Source of the DNA: Helochares maculicollis
Taxonomy: Eukaryota; Arthropoda; Insecta; Coleoptera; Hydrophilidae
Direction of reading: 5' to 3'
Assembly: GCA_033557835.1 (NCBI GenBank)
Contig: JAWQRO010000073.1
Location: forward strand, 1-61,611
DNA length: 61,611 bases
In this document: one piece after another, positions 14,301 to 26,926 of the stretch
Layout of the letters: each line of letters opens with the position of its first letter
Position numbering within the stretch: the first letter of the stretch is position 1
The notes under the pieces: model-generated
Told to the model about the DNA's origin: nothing
The model's input: the letters and a program-made list of their open reading frames with translations, nothing else
Database searches by the model: none
Program-made: the position numbers and the translations under genes

Positions 14301-15623
14301 CCCCAAGAAGGCCAAAACGTGGCGCCCGGTCGACGCAATCGCCACCGCCGACAAAGAAATGTTGGAAAACTTGAGAGCTGCCGTCGCGACGATGGGAGCC
14401 ATCCCGCTGATTTTCAAACCGACGTCGCAAAAATTGGGTATGTTGGCGGCAGTCCCGCCGCATTTCCCCTCCTGGATCGTCCCGGACACGTAGCCCATGT
14501 TTCGGTACTTGACGGTGCCGTTGAAGCACATGTGGATGTTTTCGTTGAACTTGGTCTCTATGTCTCGAAGCGGGTAGAGGCAGAGTGCGGAGTGAGGTTG
14601 CGGTTCGTTGGATATGCCGCGTGCCGGTCTGAAGACGGCCACCAACAGGTGAGCGCCCGTCGTAACGCCTAAAGCTGCGGCCAGCTCCCCGCCGGCCGTG
14701 GTTAATTTGGCGTCCTGGACCAGGTTATACTTCTCGTTGCCGTCCACGCACTGCAACGTGACTTCCGTGTACGTGTCGTAATTGGCGTCGTTGATGCACG
14801 TCCTGGCGAGCCTGGAAACGTAGCCTTGCTCTTCCTGTCCCGGCAAATGCGACTGTTTTTGCACGATCACGAAATAAGCGTAGTCACTTGCGTTAAAGCC
14901 GTAAATGTATTGCACAAGAAACTGATCCCGGTACTTGACGTCTATGTTTATCAGTGAATGTTTGCTGAACGAATATTCGGCCAACTCTAAATTGCCCAGC
15001 TCACGACTAGATATGGCCGGGACGTCGTGCCGGTACTCCCCGTTGTTGGTGAAGGTGGTGCCGACGTACATGACGTTGGAGTTGCCCCAATTGTTGTACT
15101 TCCTCGGTCCTATGAACGCATAAGTGGACGCCACGGGATCGTTGGCCGCTATGCTGGTCGGTATGAACGCGGAGGGCGAGCTGATGTCGCTCATGTTGTA
15201 CTTAGAACAGGCCCCTTGGAACAAGGACCCGCACGTGATTATCATTCGACTCTCCGGCTCGATCAACAGCACCTTGTTGTAGTTGTCCATGAAAGAAGTG
15301 GTGATTTCGTCGTCCTGGCAGCCCGTCGCGTAACATTTGGGGTTATCTTTTTTTGGACCTGTCGCAACAATATGTTGAACCTTTAAATCTTGATCTAGCT
15401 GTATCAGGTTGTTTTTGGCAGCTGCATACAGATGACCAGTCCTTCCATCCACGGCCAGATGCGAAAAATTTAGTGGCGCATCGGCGGGGCCTGGGTACTG
15501 AGCAAGGAGCACACCTCCCGAGGCACGGCCCCATAGCCCCGCCAAAATCAGCAGCCATAAGCTCGCCACGATTTCAGCTAAGAAACTTGTCTCAGAGGAA
15601 GTTTGGGAACCCTTTACCACCAT
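8360..15623 (-). CDS. PlexA: Plexin A-type semaphorin receptor, complete coding region in six exons
   Basis: Single-pass receptor for semaphorins in axon guidance; its cytoplasmic GAP domain acts on Rap/Ras-type GTPases. Coding exons, in transcript order: 15623-14151, 13702-13103, 13038-12808, 12056-8913, 8853-8671, 8467-8360. All five introns are GT-AG and phase 0; the total is about 1912 residues, near the usual insect length. Visible in order: signal peptide (about 1-35), Sema domain (to about 490), PSI1 (about 499-535), PSI2 (about 640-690), PSI3 (about 800-840), four IPT repeats (about 845-1245), membrane helix (1262-1284), juxtamembrane coiled coil, and a split GAP domain with an inserted Rho-binding domain. 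The arginine finger pair is R1452-R1453 in LRRTESVVEK, and R1760 lies in LPLRFWVNF. The ATG at 15623 was chosen because it directly precedes the signal peptide. The exon is open back to an acceptor at 15682, so a 5' untranslated exon lies further upstream. The protein ends EGEVTSAC. Plexin A rather than B rests on overall resemblance to arthropod plexin A and is less certain than the family. Confidence 0.93.
8528..8610 (-). mobile_element. Mariner transposase remnant inside the last plexin intron
   Basis: Read on the minus strand, the 203-base intron between the last two plexin exons encodes HPPYSPDLTPSDYY, the motif around the third catalytic aspartate of mariner transposases. Stops appear directly after it and no terminal repeats are recognisable. 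This is a short, long-dead fragment. Confidence 0.7.
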
Positions 15624-15994
15624 AGAGATACCGACCGATGCATGTCCCAGGCACTTCTCGTCTGGGATTTCAAAAGCATCACTGCAAGCAAAAAACACAG
15701 AACTTAGATCGTCCACTACTATCCAGACTACATACAAATCAATGCGATAAGTTGCCGATTAAATAAAAAATAGTACGGAAGTTACCGCTCTTTAGTATTA
15801 AGTAATTCAGACTTGCCAAAACTAGCTCCTACAATATCAAATTAAGGAAAGTTAACCGGTATTCAAAATATTGTCCATCGCTAGCTACTACTTTCTCCCA
15901 TCTTTCAGGTAAACAAATTTTAATACTTATTATATTATATTATTATTATTATAAACTTGTTGATATTGCTCATGAAAATTAGATTTCACCATGA

Positions 15995-17440
15995 CAATTT
16001 TATCTAGACAAGTACATCTCTCTTAGACGGTTTCAGGTGTCACGGTTGTCTACTGTTCTTAACCAACTTGTTTCCGCTAACTTTCTAATGTCTTGGTCCA
16101 ACTGTCATTGACTTTTACTTAGTCGTTTTGCATCTCTCGAGCACCATCCCATCAATCTTGTAGTCCATCTACTATCGGTCCTCCTTGCAATGGGTCCAGT
16201 CTGTGGCCGTTTTAGTGATTTCGATGATTGATTCGACTGATGGTCTTAATCACTTCAGTTGTTCCTCTTATCCAGTCATCTCTTTTCCTGCCTCGCTTCG
16301 TTCTTCCTTACATGATTTTGTTTCCGAAGCTCTTTTCTATGGGTTTTCTTACGGCTTTTCTTTTCCCTGGTCGCTTATTTATCTGGATTTCAGCTCTGAT
16401 AATTCTATTGTCACTAGAGGCGTTGTATCTGTTTAGTATGTTATCTCTTTAAGACTTCTTGGTCCAGCGCTTGTAGACGATCTTACTTTAAAACAAATCT
16501 GCAGTCACATATAAGTAGCTGCAGTTGACAGCAGTTTTGCTTCTGTAGTGTTGAATCTGTTTAGTAGGGCGACTTCTTTGACCGAATCTCTTCTCTCAGT
16601 GAATCTCGTTTCTGACGTTGCCGTTTGGGTTCTCCCAGGTCTATTTTCTTCTGAGGTTATGGTTAAAGACTGTAGTAGTAGTAGTAGTAGTGTTTGTGGG
16701 TGATAGTGAACCGTCTGTTATGCAGTTGACTGGGGTTTGATTCTCAACTGGGAAGGAGACCATTATTAAAAAGAACAGGAAAATGGAAGTCTAAGCTGAT
16801 GACAATGCCAAAGCCAAATAAAATGACAACAATAAACAATTTAGTCATGTATGCAGCAAACTGGACTAGACGTTCGTATCATTGGTCCATACTGTTATTA
16901 TCTACAATGGACTCATGTTATAGCATTTAACCGATTTTGGGATGGAACTCTCCCTTCAGGTATTTAAATTGGAGGTGAGCCTTGACTAGACTTTGATTGA
17001 TCCGCTCATAGAACTCCTCAACTTCAACATTGAAATTGATGATTGTCGATGCATAAATTTGAACTTTGCGCACCTGCGATTTATAGCTAGAGCTAAGTAG
17101 GCTACTCGGACTGGAACGCTGGATACTTTGACCAAGTACTGGTTAATATGCTTATCCTCTGTTGGTTCTTCTGTAGTATAGCAGATGACCCGATTGAACA
17201 TCAATAAGATTTTTTTTCTTTCGACTTGGCAAAGTTCTATGATGTCCCATTTGACCTTTTCGACTCCTTGCTCGAGCTCTGGTAATCTAACTTTGTTCGA
17301 AAGACATTCGCAATTGTATGTTAGCAATTGTAATTGGTAGTAGTTTTGCCTAAATGGATTTTGAACACCCTCTTTCATCCCTGAGGGATCACAGGTGCAC
17401 CATTCCCGAGGCTGGAACAGCCTACAGGGAATGAAGGCCA
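15995..17440 (-). mobile_element. RTE-like non-LTR retrotransposon relic
   Basis: On the minus strand, 17430-16990 encodes an AP-endonuclease-like N-terminus (LLTYNCECLSNKVRLPELEQ, then KVKWDIIELCQVER). The stretch at 16210-16010 encodes an end similar to RTE-type ORFs (ARRTDSRWTTRLMGW, then DIRKLAETSWLRTVDNRD). The reverse transcriptase between them is too damaged or deleted to recognise, and stops and frame changes are frequent. The open frame of the endonuclease part runs straight into the neighbouring minisatellite, which lies on its 5' side. Confidence 0.7.
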
Positions 17441-17459
17441 ATTCCTTTTTGTATTTAGT

Positions 17460-18955
17460 TATGGGAATAATCAGAAAAAGAAGCCGAAGAAGAAGGAGGA
17501 GAAGAAGAATAAGAAGACAAAGAGTATGAAGAAGAAGGAGATGAAGATAAAGAAGAAGGATGAGGAGACGAAGAGGATGAAGATAAAGAAGATGAGGAGA
17601 AGAAAAAAATAAAAAAGAAAGAGGAGAAGGAGATAAAGGCGATGAAGAATGAGGAGGAGGAGATGCAGACAATGAAGAATGTGGAAGTGGAGATGAAGAC
17701 GATGTAGAATGAGGAGGAGGAGATGAAGACGATGAAGAATGAGGTGAGGAGATCAAGACGATGAAGAATGAGGAGGAGGAGATGAAGACGATGAAGAATG
17801 TGAAGGTAGAGATGAAGACGATGAAGAATGAGGAGGAGGAGATGAAAACGATGAAGAATGAGGAGGAGGAGAAGTTGAAGACGATTATGATTGAGGAAGA
17901 GGAGATGAAGACGATGAAGAATGTGAAGGTAGAGATGAAGACGATGAAGAATGAGGAGTAGATGAAGGCGATAAAAAATGAAGAGGAGGAGATGAAGACG
18001 ATGAAGAATGAGGAGGAGGAAATTAAGACGATGAAGAATGTGAAGGAGGAGAAGATGAAGACGATGATGATTGAGGAAGAGGAGATGAAGACGATGAAGA
18101 ATGAGAAGGTAGAGATGAAAACGATGAAGAATGAGGAGGAGGAGATGAAGACGATGAAGATTGAGGAGGAGATGAAAACGATGAAGAATGAGGAGGAGGA
18201 GATGAAGATTGAGGAGGAGATGAAAACGATGAAGAATGAGGAGAAGATGAAAGCAATAAAAAATGAAGAGGAGGAGATAAAGATGATGAAGACTGAGGAG
18301 GAGAAGATGAAGACAATGAAGAATGAGGAGGAGGAGATGAAGACGATGAAGAATGATGAACATGAGATGAAGACGATGGAGAATGAGGAGCAGGAGATGA
18401 AAAAAAAAGGACGAGGAGGAAGAAATGAAGAAGATTAAGAATGAGGAGGAGATGAAGAAGAAGAAGGATGAGGTGCAGGAGATGAAGAAGAAGAATGAGG
18501 AGGAGGAGGAGATGAAGAAAGTGAAGGAGGAAGGAATGAAGAAGTTGAAGGAGGAGAACGAGGAGGAAGTGATGAAGAAGGAGAAGGGCGAGGAGGAAGA
18601 GATGAAGAATATGAAAAATGAGGAGCAGGAGATGAAGAAGAAGAAGAAGAAGAAGAAGGATGAGGAAGAGATGAAGAAGATGAAGAATGAGGAGGAGATG
18701 AAGAAAAAAAAGGATGAGGAGCAGGAGATGATGAAGAAAAAGAATGAGAAAGAGATGAAGAAGAAGGATGAGGAGCAGGAGATGAAGAAGGTGAAGAAGA
18801 AGAAGGGCGAGGAAGGGGAGGTGAAGAAGAAAGATGAGGGGGAGATGAACAAGAAGGTGAACGAGAAGGCGATGAAGAAAAAGAAGAAGGACGAGGGGGA
18901 GGAGATGAAGAATAAGAAGAAGGATGAGGAGGAGATGAAGAAGAAAACATTACTA
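17460..18955. repeat. 30-bp-unit minisatellite, purine-rich on the plus strand
   Basis: Tandem copies of a unit close to gatgaagacgatgaagaatg plus aggaggagga (30 bases), degenerating towards the right end into gaagaagaaggatgaggag-type sequence. The plus strand is almost all A and G with scattered T. Because 30 is divisible by three, long frames appear on both strands: Met/Lys/Glu-rich (MKTMKNEEEE periods) on plus, Ser/Pro or Phe/Ser-rich on minus. They are read-through of the repeat, not genes. Confidence 0.9.
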
Positions 18956-18959
18956 TATC

Positions 18960-21900
18960 AAAAAACAAGCTGAGTGGGCCTCTCAAAAGATTGGGTACGG
19001 AAGCGCATATTTAACTTCAAATGATTTGATGTTTGAACGTACCGAAAGAGTAATTATTCTGAGCTGTGGAATTTTTTAACATGACATTTAATGAAAGACG
19101 AGTGGTAGAAGAAGAGATACGAACCAGGATATCAGAAGAAAGTACTTAGAATGCTTCTCCGGGCAATCGGATCTAGAAGTATGCCTAAAATGCTAAAGTT
19201 TCTAAACGAAAATCAGTGATGAGGTAATCCTGTGAAATGTGTCTCCTGACCATCAAGGAATATCCATGATGGAGAGAAGAGGGTATAAGATTTTGAGAAA
19301 GATATTAGAAGCAATGAGATGTGAAGAGGTATGGATGCGAAGAGTAATTGCCGATATGAAATGGCTCTTCGATATTCCAAGAGTATGGTAGCAAAGTACC
19401 AAACAAAAATCAAGCACATGGAACGTTTCGAAAGAAGAGCAATGTTAGACGAATGGTTTTGAATCCAGAAATCATATTCATAATTTAGTTAGTTGAAACC
19501 CTGACTGAGAAGCTGTCGACAAAAACAAGTATGATAAAGCAATAATAAAATTGTACATGATAATGATAATGGTAAAGTAATGGTTCGACATCTTCATTTA
19601 TATCGATCATAATTTAAGGTATGATTTTGCTTTGTTTAGTAGAGGATAAGATGAAAATTCTAATTTAAATATTGCCAATAAAAAACAGTATTATCGAAAA
19701 ACAAACATTTGGTGTGGTATTTTGAATGACAAACTGATAAGGCCATCCTTTTTCCTCGAAACTCACTCTCAATGAATATTTATTTTATTTTATTTACTTA
19801 GATATGATGACTTAAGAACATTATCGTATCTTGTTAGTCCAACAGGTTTGCTGTCCTACCCCTTCTACAAGAGTTGTTTTTGAACGTTCAAATTGAACAT
19901 TTGGTTAGAAATATGTGATGAGAGATCATCGCAGGTCCCTTTGTTCCTAAGTCACCACCGGATGTCTTTCACTGGCAATAGTTATAACAAATCGTGTTGG
20001 AGTATCGGACTTTTAGTAATATTATTGAGCTACAAAATTATAAAACTGTAGAAACACTCCTGCAGGGATTTTGCAATAAGCTGTCGATGAAGTGGTTGCT
20101 TATTAAAACAAAAATCTAAGCAAGATTTAAACGTGAACGTCGTTTCTAGTACTAACATTAAATTACATTCTATATTAAATACATTCTTTACAGCTCGGTC
20201 AATTCGATTATGAGTTTGGCAACGGCCTCTTCATTTTGGAAGAAGAATCTTATATTTCTCAATCTACAGCAACTTTGATATTCTAGATGTACAAGCCATC
20301 CGGATAAACTTTCAACCCCTCGTTTTACGTACGGTGTTCTGTTCGTGAACGCAAGTTGAACCTGACGGTTTTCATTTGCGAAAGGAGACGCAAAACTTGA
20401 TCCTTTGTTTAACTATCTGGACATACACAACTAATTTAATTCTTATGATAAGGGCAATCTGTATACAACACCATCTTACAATGCAATAAATGATAAAAAT
20501 GGTCTTGAAGAAGCTCACAACTGTCGATATCTGTCGTTCGAGGTTGAACTTAATCGTAGTATCTACCATACAGGAATGTAAAATATAATCTGCAGAAGCA
20601 ATAAAAGTGCAGAAGGTCCTTTTCATGCGAACGGTGTTTTGGGATTTGAATGCAATTGTGGAGTGTATCGAGTTGTGTTCGTCCAAAAATGAGTATAAAA
20701 GATGAATGAAAGATGAAATGGGTGAAAGATTATTGCAGCCTTGGCCAGGGTTCGTTTAAATTCAAGTTCCGAGGAGGAAAATAGAAAATAGTCGAGAGGG
20801 CAGAGGTTTGAGAGACGGAATGGATACATAAACAAAGCAGAATGGATGGCAACAAGAAAGTGTTAATGCGATGGTAATAACAATACCGAAATGTAAAGAG
20901 AAAAGTATGCGCTCTTACCATACATTGACGAAATAAATCGAGAGGGTTTCGTAGAGATGAAAAAATAAGACCATGTACAAAGGTCACATCACTTCACATC
21001 TATATTGGTAAAGGAATTCAGCTCAGCATCCGAGCATAGTTTGCGAAAACATTACCAACAAACACGAATTCTTTTAAGCAACATCGCTGCTAGAAACGAA
21101 CTTCGAGATGGCCGAATCCTCGGCTGCAGAAAAACACCGAAACTTTTTCACATCTCATTTATATTCTCGAACAAAAACAAACTCACTAAGATATGTCTAC
21201 TGTCTACTCCATTTTGTAGCACAGGATATATGTGGATCTTCGTTCTTTGTGAAACGGGATTCCCGGTCGCATCACTTCTGCACTTAGAATCACTTTTCGA
21301 ACGGGCCTTCTCTCACAAAAATCCTCTAATTTATAGCATTTAGCGGAATTACTTTGATACACAATCGAATTAATATTCCGAAAATTACATACATCGATGC
21401 GGTATACAGTCCGCTAACTAGCGACAGCGACAGCGCCAGACAGCGCTAGCGACACAAACCACTTTTTCACTTTCGCATTTTATCGAAGGAGGGCGATGAT
21501 GCGCAACTGTCAGATCGGCAACCCTCATTACCGGCCAGGCCAAATATGACGTTTTCGGCTCTGATCGCAAAATAAATAAAACACGATACAATCTAAGAAC
21601 TATCTATTGTTGGAAGTAAATTTTACTTACGCCTCATCAGACCGGAACTGACTGAACCTCGAATTGCAACTACTCTCGGCTGTCCTATCGAGCAACTCTT
21701 TTTATAGGGGAACAAATACGCAAAGTCTTATCTTGCGCGCCTTTTTCTTGAGGTTGTTAAGGGTCTCTTCTTCCTCAAGGTGATCTGTCTTTATCGTTTA
21801 TTACAATGTTTCACATTATTTAGTTTATGGCAATATGAAAGTTCATTCAAAACATTTTCTTCATAAACAGATGCCCCATCGGGCAACATTGCGACAAAGT

Positions 21901-22235
21901 TACTCACAATCAGCTCCTCAACGATTGCATCGATGGCACTTTAGATATATATGACATCTTTCCAATTGCTTCTTTTGTGATTTAAGATAGCATTAGCTGC
22001 TTTTCCGATAATTTGGTGGCTTAATGTGAAGATAGCTGTGGATTGATCTTTATACTAAAGTATTTTTTTTAATGGTCCTATCGGGATCTAAGCCCATATA
22101 GCCAAAACTATTGTTCTACTTAATCAAAAGCTCAATCCAGATGATTTAATAAATTCGTATAAGAGTCTAAGCACTTTTGTGTCGGTTCTGAAAAGCAATG
22201 TGACCAAATTAGTCGCCAGGTTAGTTGTCAAATCA
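18960..22235. other. No recognisable gene
   Basis: AT-rich sequence. There is a small gcgaca-type imperfect repeat at 21420-21455. A TATAAAAAG-like string on the minus strand lies near 21700, but no long terminal repeat pair or coding region supports a promoter or LTR call. Confidence 0.4.
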
Positions 22236-22239
22236 ACCA

Positions 22240-22440
22240 GTCTGAGAAAAAGCCGAACCGAGTCTGCCTTGCTGTCTTCCTCAGTCGGCTTCCCTGGCCT
22301 TTGCCCTGTGTTCGTTGGTAACTGTTACGGATTTTTCGCGACCCTTGCAATTATTCCTAGAGCCGGGGGTGTTATCGACTGTTCTCACGACCCTCGCAAT
22401 ATACGTTATAATCACCCATACTTAGCTTGTAAATACCTTG
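22240..22440 (+). repeat. Dispersed repeat, copy 1 of a pair
   Basis: Similar to the reverse complement of 57970-58210. The shared core is gccgaaccgagtctgccttg followed by ctgtcttc, and further on come matching 'ttcgcgaccctcgcaat'-type blocks. I do not recognise the family. Confidence 0.55.
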
Positions 22441-22898
22441 TCGGTATTTTGGTTCCAATATTTACCAGAGTATCCAGTTTTTAATTGTCAGCAAAATTCA
22501 AATTGTTTATTGTTGCTCTCAAGCCACCATGAAATTCATTCCATTTACTAGTGATTAAATAAAACATCAAATATTATTTGCAATAGAATTGCCACTTAAT
22601 AATTTGTCCCTTAGCACATTTTATAAGTCGAGACCATCTTTTGTATTGTCATAGAAAATTGATACTTCTGACTTGTCAACTACATCTTAAGACATTGGAA
22701 CACTCCCCGGGTCTACATTAAAATATTGAAAATCAAGCTCCCAACTTAGATTTCGTATTAAAATCTGTGATGGAAAAATCAAACAAAAGACCGACCTCAG
22801 TTTTCCCTTGTTAAATACTGTTTCGGGATTTGGAATCAAAAACGTTTTTAACAACAAAATATATTCACCAAAACGTAAAAAGCTGTACAAATTTGAAT

Positions 22899-23955
22899 TT
22901 ACAATTTGCTATAATTAATCTCTAGGGGCAGCACATGGCCAAATTTAGGCCTAAAGTTTTTAACTATGATCTTACTGGTAAATACGTTCTGGTGTAGGCT
23001 TCTATGACAGATTTTAGACTCGGGCAACTTTTCCATGTAAGGCAAATCCGTAACTGACGGATCTATTTCTTCCGGATACAAGTCGTCTCCTGGATACACC
23101 GAATAAACCCCTTCGTCCGTCGAAATTCTGTAAGGGAAGTAAGGCACAAGCTCTTTCGGGTTTTCGTTGGCAAATTCGGCCAAGTCTTCCACGTCCAGGA
23201 AATTCAGTAGCCGTGACGTCTCGTAAAACTGAGGCGGAGGAAGAATGATTTTCTCGTTTCGAAACTTAGTCAATATGTCCACGGGTGTGTTCCACTGCAA
23301 AAAAGGCAAACCAAACATTACTTATACGCAGCAGCGGCTGTGCTCCGCTACTTACGTCAATATGTTGTACCTCGGTTTCTTCCACTTGTATAGCAGGCAC
23401 TTCTTGGAAAGCGGCCAGGAAAAATAGGGTGTTGAATCGTTTCGGAAACTCTGGCGGGGTCATCCAGTTCGACCATTCCTTAAGGCCCCAGACGTCCGGA
23501 TAGACTTGAAATTGTTTGCACAAATTGAGGAACTCTTGGTCGTTATCATGGACTACACTTTGCCACTTTTTCACCTCTGCCCCTCCGATGTACGAAGCCC
23601 AAGGGGTCGTAGTTACGCCGTAGCTCACTTTTGCAGATCGGCAAATTAATATGCCGGTTTCTTCAAACGTCTCACGTATCGCTGCGATACGATGAGAGAA
23701 ATGTTTTAGTCCCTCCAGCATAGTTTTAGAGACGCCAAAAGATTGGTACAGGTCCAGCCATTCAGATTTGCTGTCTGCGCTTGTGCAGGTCCCCCCAGGG
23801 AAGACGTGTGTCCCTGGCATGAACTTTGATCTGGCACTCCTTTTAAGCGTAAGCAGCAGGTAGTTGGCGGTTTCGATAGGTTTTGGTTGGTGGAATACAT
23901 TTTTTGCCACCAAAATCACACTTGCTGAGTCTAACCATCCTTTCAGTATCTTCAT
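22899..23955 (-). CDS. NUDT19: NUDT19-like Nudix hydrolase with peroxisomal SKL signal
   Basis: Probable acyl-CoA/CoA diphosphatase of the NUDT19 (RP2) family, which in animals splits CoA species in peroxisomes. Two exons: 23955-23356 (200 codons) and 23294-22899, joined in phase 0 across a 61-base GT-AG intron; the product is 331 residues, against roughly 360-375 in mammals. The UPF0035-type stretch LLLTLKRSAR...VFPGG lies at residues 33-55. The catalytic part of the Nudix box, RETFEETGI, is at 94-102. The roughly 40 residues between the glycines and the RE core are typical of NUDT19 proteins. The last three residues are SKL, a canonical PTS1 signal, and support peroxisomal location. The start ATG sits at the head of the conserved domain with no presequence. 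The next gene upstream, on the same strand, begins its transcript about 2.2 kb away; nothing suggests shared regulation. Confidence 0.9.
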
Positions 23956-25287
23956 TTTTTGTAGTCAGTTTCTAAACAAAGTAACTGATATTAAAAATCC
24001 AATTCTTTACTTCTAAAAAAAGCAAACTGTTTCATTTGGCGATATAATATATATAATTTATCTATTTTTATCGGTGTTCAACTGTTTGAAAAGAAAGAAT
24101 TTTAGCCCGTACGTTATAGGTGGTGATGTCACATGCGCACGAAGCTATATGGCCCAATAAATGACAAAATCCACAATTTCGTTCAGTAATTAATGACTTA
24201 GAGTCTTGGTAGAGCGCTTTTTGAAGTTGTTGGAATACATAGAATCATGAAAATAAATGTTTTAAGTACATATTAATTTATCTGAGAAGCCAACCCAAGT
24301 CGCAGGTAACTTTACAGTCGCCAGGAAATAGACACTGAAAATACGCACAGTTTTTCCGAAAACTAACAAAAATCGAAAAGTTAGGTTAGGTTTGCAAATT
24401 GAAATGTAAATACTTCGTTTGTTGTTAGGAAATACGTTTCAGAAGTTTGATTTTAATTGTTTATGAAAGAAAATGCTCACTCGGCTAATTGTCGACAGAG
24501 TAGAAAGTGAAGAAAGACCGAAGAAGTTGCACGATCATAACAAACGAGTCAACAGGTTAACTCATTTTTTATTCCCAAACTGATAAATGAGCTGCGTTCG
24601 GAGTGCGTTTCGGCTACTATATCGTCTTCGTTAAGAGATACTTTCATCGAGGGCCTCTCTCGGGGTGTTTTCATTTTAATTATTAATGTTTTATTAATTA
24701 TTATTATTAATTTACTAAGTATATTTTCTATTTGCTTACAAAATAGTTATCCATTATTTTAAATAAGAATCCTGCCCTGAAATTAGCTGAATTTCTGACA
24801 ATACAGAAGAGTTTTAAACTTCTTCCAATATTCTTGAACATCTTACGATGCGTAAGATGTCCAACATGCTGAAATTCCTGTGATCGAGCTTGCTTTAAAC
24901 ACAAGACATACCTTACCTGCTGAAATATTTTAAATCGCACATTAAAATACTATAAATCTTCTGATACGTTGGCTGTAATTTAACTTCAAGCAAATCCGGT
25001 GTCTCTAATGTAACATCATTTCATTGTTTTTAAACATAAGTGGTGTAACTACATCAGATTCGATTTTTAAGTACTGATTGAAGCTATTATTTTTATCTCC
25101 GTTTATAAAAGAGATTGAAAACTGATATGTTGTACTAATACAGCAAACCCAATAATTTCGACACGCGACCGGTTGGTGCAATAGATTTACTTATATAACA
25201 TGAGGAACAGATTGGCTGGAAAGATTTATAAAACTCAGAAAATCAGCGTTTTCTAAACAAAAATATATTTTAATTGAAGCACCTCAA
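23956..25287. other. Intergenic between the Nudix and isomerase genes
   Basis: It contains the presumed promoter of the Nudix gene at its left end and the 3' end of the isomerase gene at its right end. There is a perfect 9-bp inverted repeat with a 3-base loop at about 24839-24860 (catcttacg-atg-cgtaagatg), probably chance. No further gene is seen. Confidence 0.4.
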
Positions 25288-26123
25288 TTACAAGGAGTAA
25301 CCAAATTTTTTGATCCAACTTAGCCCAGAGAGCGTATCGCATGTAGGCTTGTATTCTAAGCCGATCCAATCTTTGTATCCTACTTGTGCAACCTGCTTTA
25401 GAATGTGTTCGTAGTTAAGTTCGCCGGGAGAGTCGGGTTCATGGCGATCAGGCACTTGAGCAATCTGGACGTGGCCGATGTACTGCGAGAGATTTTCTAA
25501 TCCGTACGTGATATTCCCGCATATCTGCTGCAAGTGGAACACATCTATCATCAATTTCAAATTGGGGTTGCCGATCGACTTAATGACGTCGACGGCTTTC
25601 TCGTAGTTGTTCATGTAATAATTAGGAATCGTGTAATTGTTGATGGGTTCGATGACGGTAACGAAACCTTCTTTTCCCAGTAGCGATGCGGCATGCGCTA
25701 AATTTTTCTTGTAGCACTCGTCGTTTCTGCAATCGGCCGGTTTGTCTAGTTTCCCTGCCATAACATGAACTCTAAAACCATAAAATTTCAGTTCGGAATC
25801 GATTTCTAGTCGTTAACTTACTTCTTGACGTTTAAGGCTTTTGCGTACTCGACTGTTTTCAAGAGGCTGTCGTTAAATTCCTTTTCTTTTCCGGGGATCG
25901 CGGCGAAGCCCAACTCCCCTTTCGTCACATCGCCAGTGAAAACATTAACAAGTATTTGGTCCACACCGGCTGCATTTTTGGCAGCGGTGACTTCTGGGAG
26001 AGTCAGTCCGAAAGGGAAACCACTTTCTACAGCTTTAAATCCTGCCTCTTTCGCCAGTTTATACCTCTGCAGGAATGGTTTCTCCGTAAACATAAAAGAT
26101 AAGTTGGCGCAGAATTTTGACAT
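25288..26123 (-). CDS. HYI: Putative hydroxypyruvate isomerase (TIM-barrel sugar isomerase)
   Basis: Predicted to interconvert hydroxypyruvate and tartronate semialdehyde; belongs to the xylose isomerase-like TIM-barrel family, as do bacterial Hyi and insect Gip. Two exons: 26123-25822 and 25771-25288, joined by a 50-base GT-AG intron that splits a lysine codon. The spliced product is 261 residues, close to bacterial Hyi (258) and human HYI (277). All four expected metal-binding residues are present at the family positions: E142 (VIEPIN), D177 (MIDVFH), Q203 (HVQIAQ) and E240 (GLEYKP). The N-terminus starts MSKFCANLSFMFTE, which is typical and needs no upstream extension. No signal peptide, membrane segment or peroxisomal signal is visible, so it is probably cytosolic. 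The physiological role in animals is poorly known. Confidence 0.92.
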
Positions 26124-26926
26124 CGTTGTTAATTGATTAACAGGTGCGGGTAAAATAGAAATTCTTCACGATTTGTTTGAGTGTTGAGTACATACTTGAG
26201 ATTTGCGTTGATTTGTGAAGCAGATTGACAACTTCAAATTCCACGTCTGAAGTTTGAGGTTAAATCACCACATTCGCAGTGTTGACACTGGTTGACACCA
26301 AAAGTGTGGCAAAATAGTGTTACCAGACAAGACATTACTTCTGCTGTCCGAATATGAGATGGCGTTGATGTCGAACATATCCTAGAATTGTATAATAGCT
26401 GTTTCGCCCGATTTAATGAATTGTATTCAAACCACTTGGCCTCGTATAATGACTAGTATCTGCGAATATTGATAATTAAAAAATAAAAACCAAACAACGA
26501 TGCAAAAATTTGTTGTAATAACTCTTTACAAATGATCAAATTTTAAAATGTGTATTCTGTCAACACATAAACGTATCTAGGACTGCAAATGTCAACAACT
26601 ACTTAATTTAATTCTTGATTTTAAATACTTAATACTTATACTTATTTTTGAGTGAATTGCTTTATTAACTAATCAACAATACCTAATTTAAGTTTTTGTT
26701 TTAAAAACGTACAAAACGTTTAGATGAGGTATCTAAAGTTGTGCAAGACTATTTTGTAATCAGTGGATAGTACCAAGCGATTACCAACTTTTTTCATTTC
26801 AAAAATTTCAAAGTACTAAGGAAGTAGCATAAATAATAGATTTAGAAAATCGAGTACTAAGTCAAGAGGGACAAAACTAGAGTTTTGAATTAAATAGCCA
26901 ATAGGTGACGACCAATTTATGTTAAG

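Noticed and set aside
17455..18852. 465-codon Ser/Phe/Leu-rich frame on the minus strand and Met/Lys/Glu-rich frames on the plus strand
   Set aside because: They are translations of the 30-bp minisatellite, whose length is a multiple of three; there is no conserved domain.
21640..21790. Possible LTR or promoter on the minus strand (TATAAAAAG near 21700)
   Set aside because: No second LTR copy, no primer-binding site, no coding region and no initiator at the right distance.
24839..24860. Perfect 9-bp inverted repeat with a 3-base loop
   Set aside because: Single occurrence, no T-run or neighbouring element; compatible with chance in a window this long.
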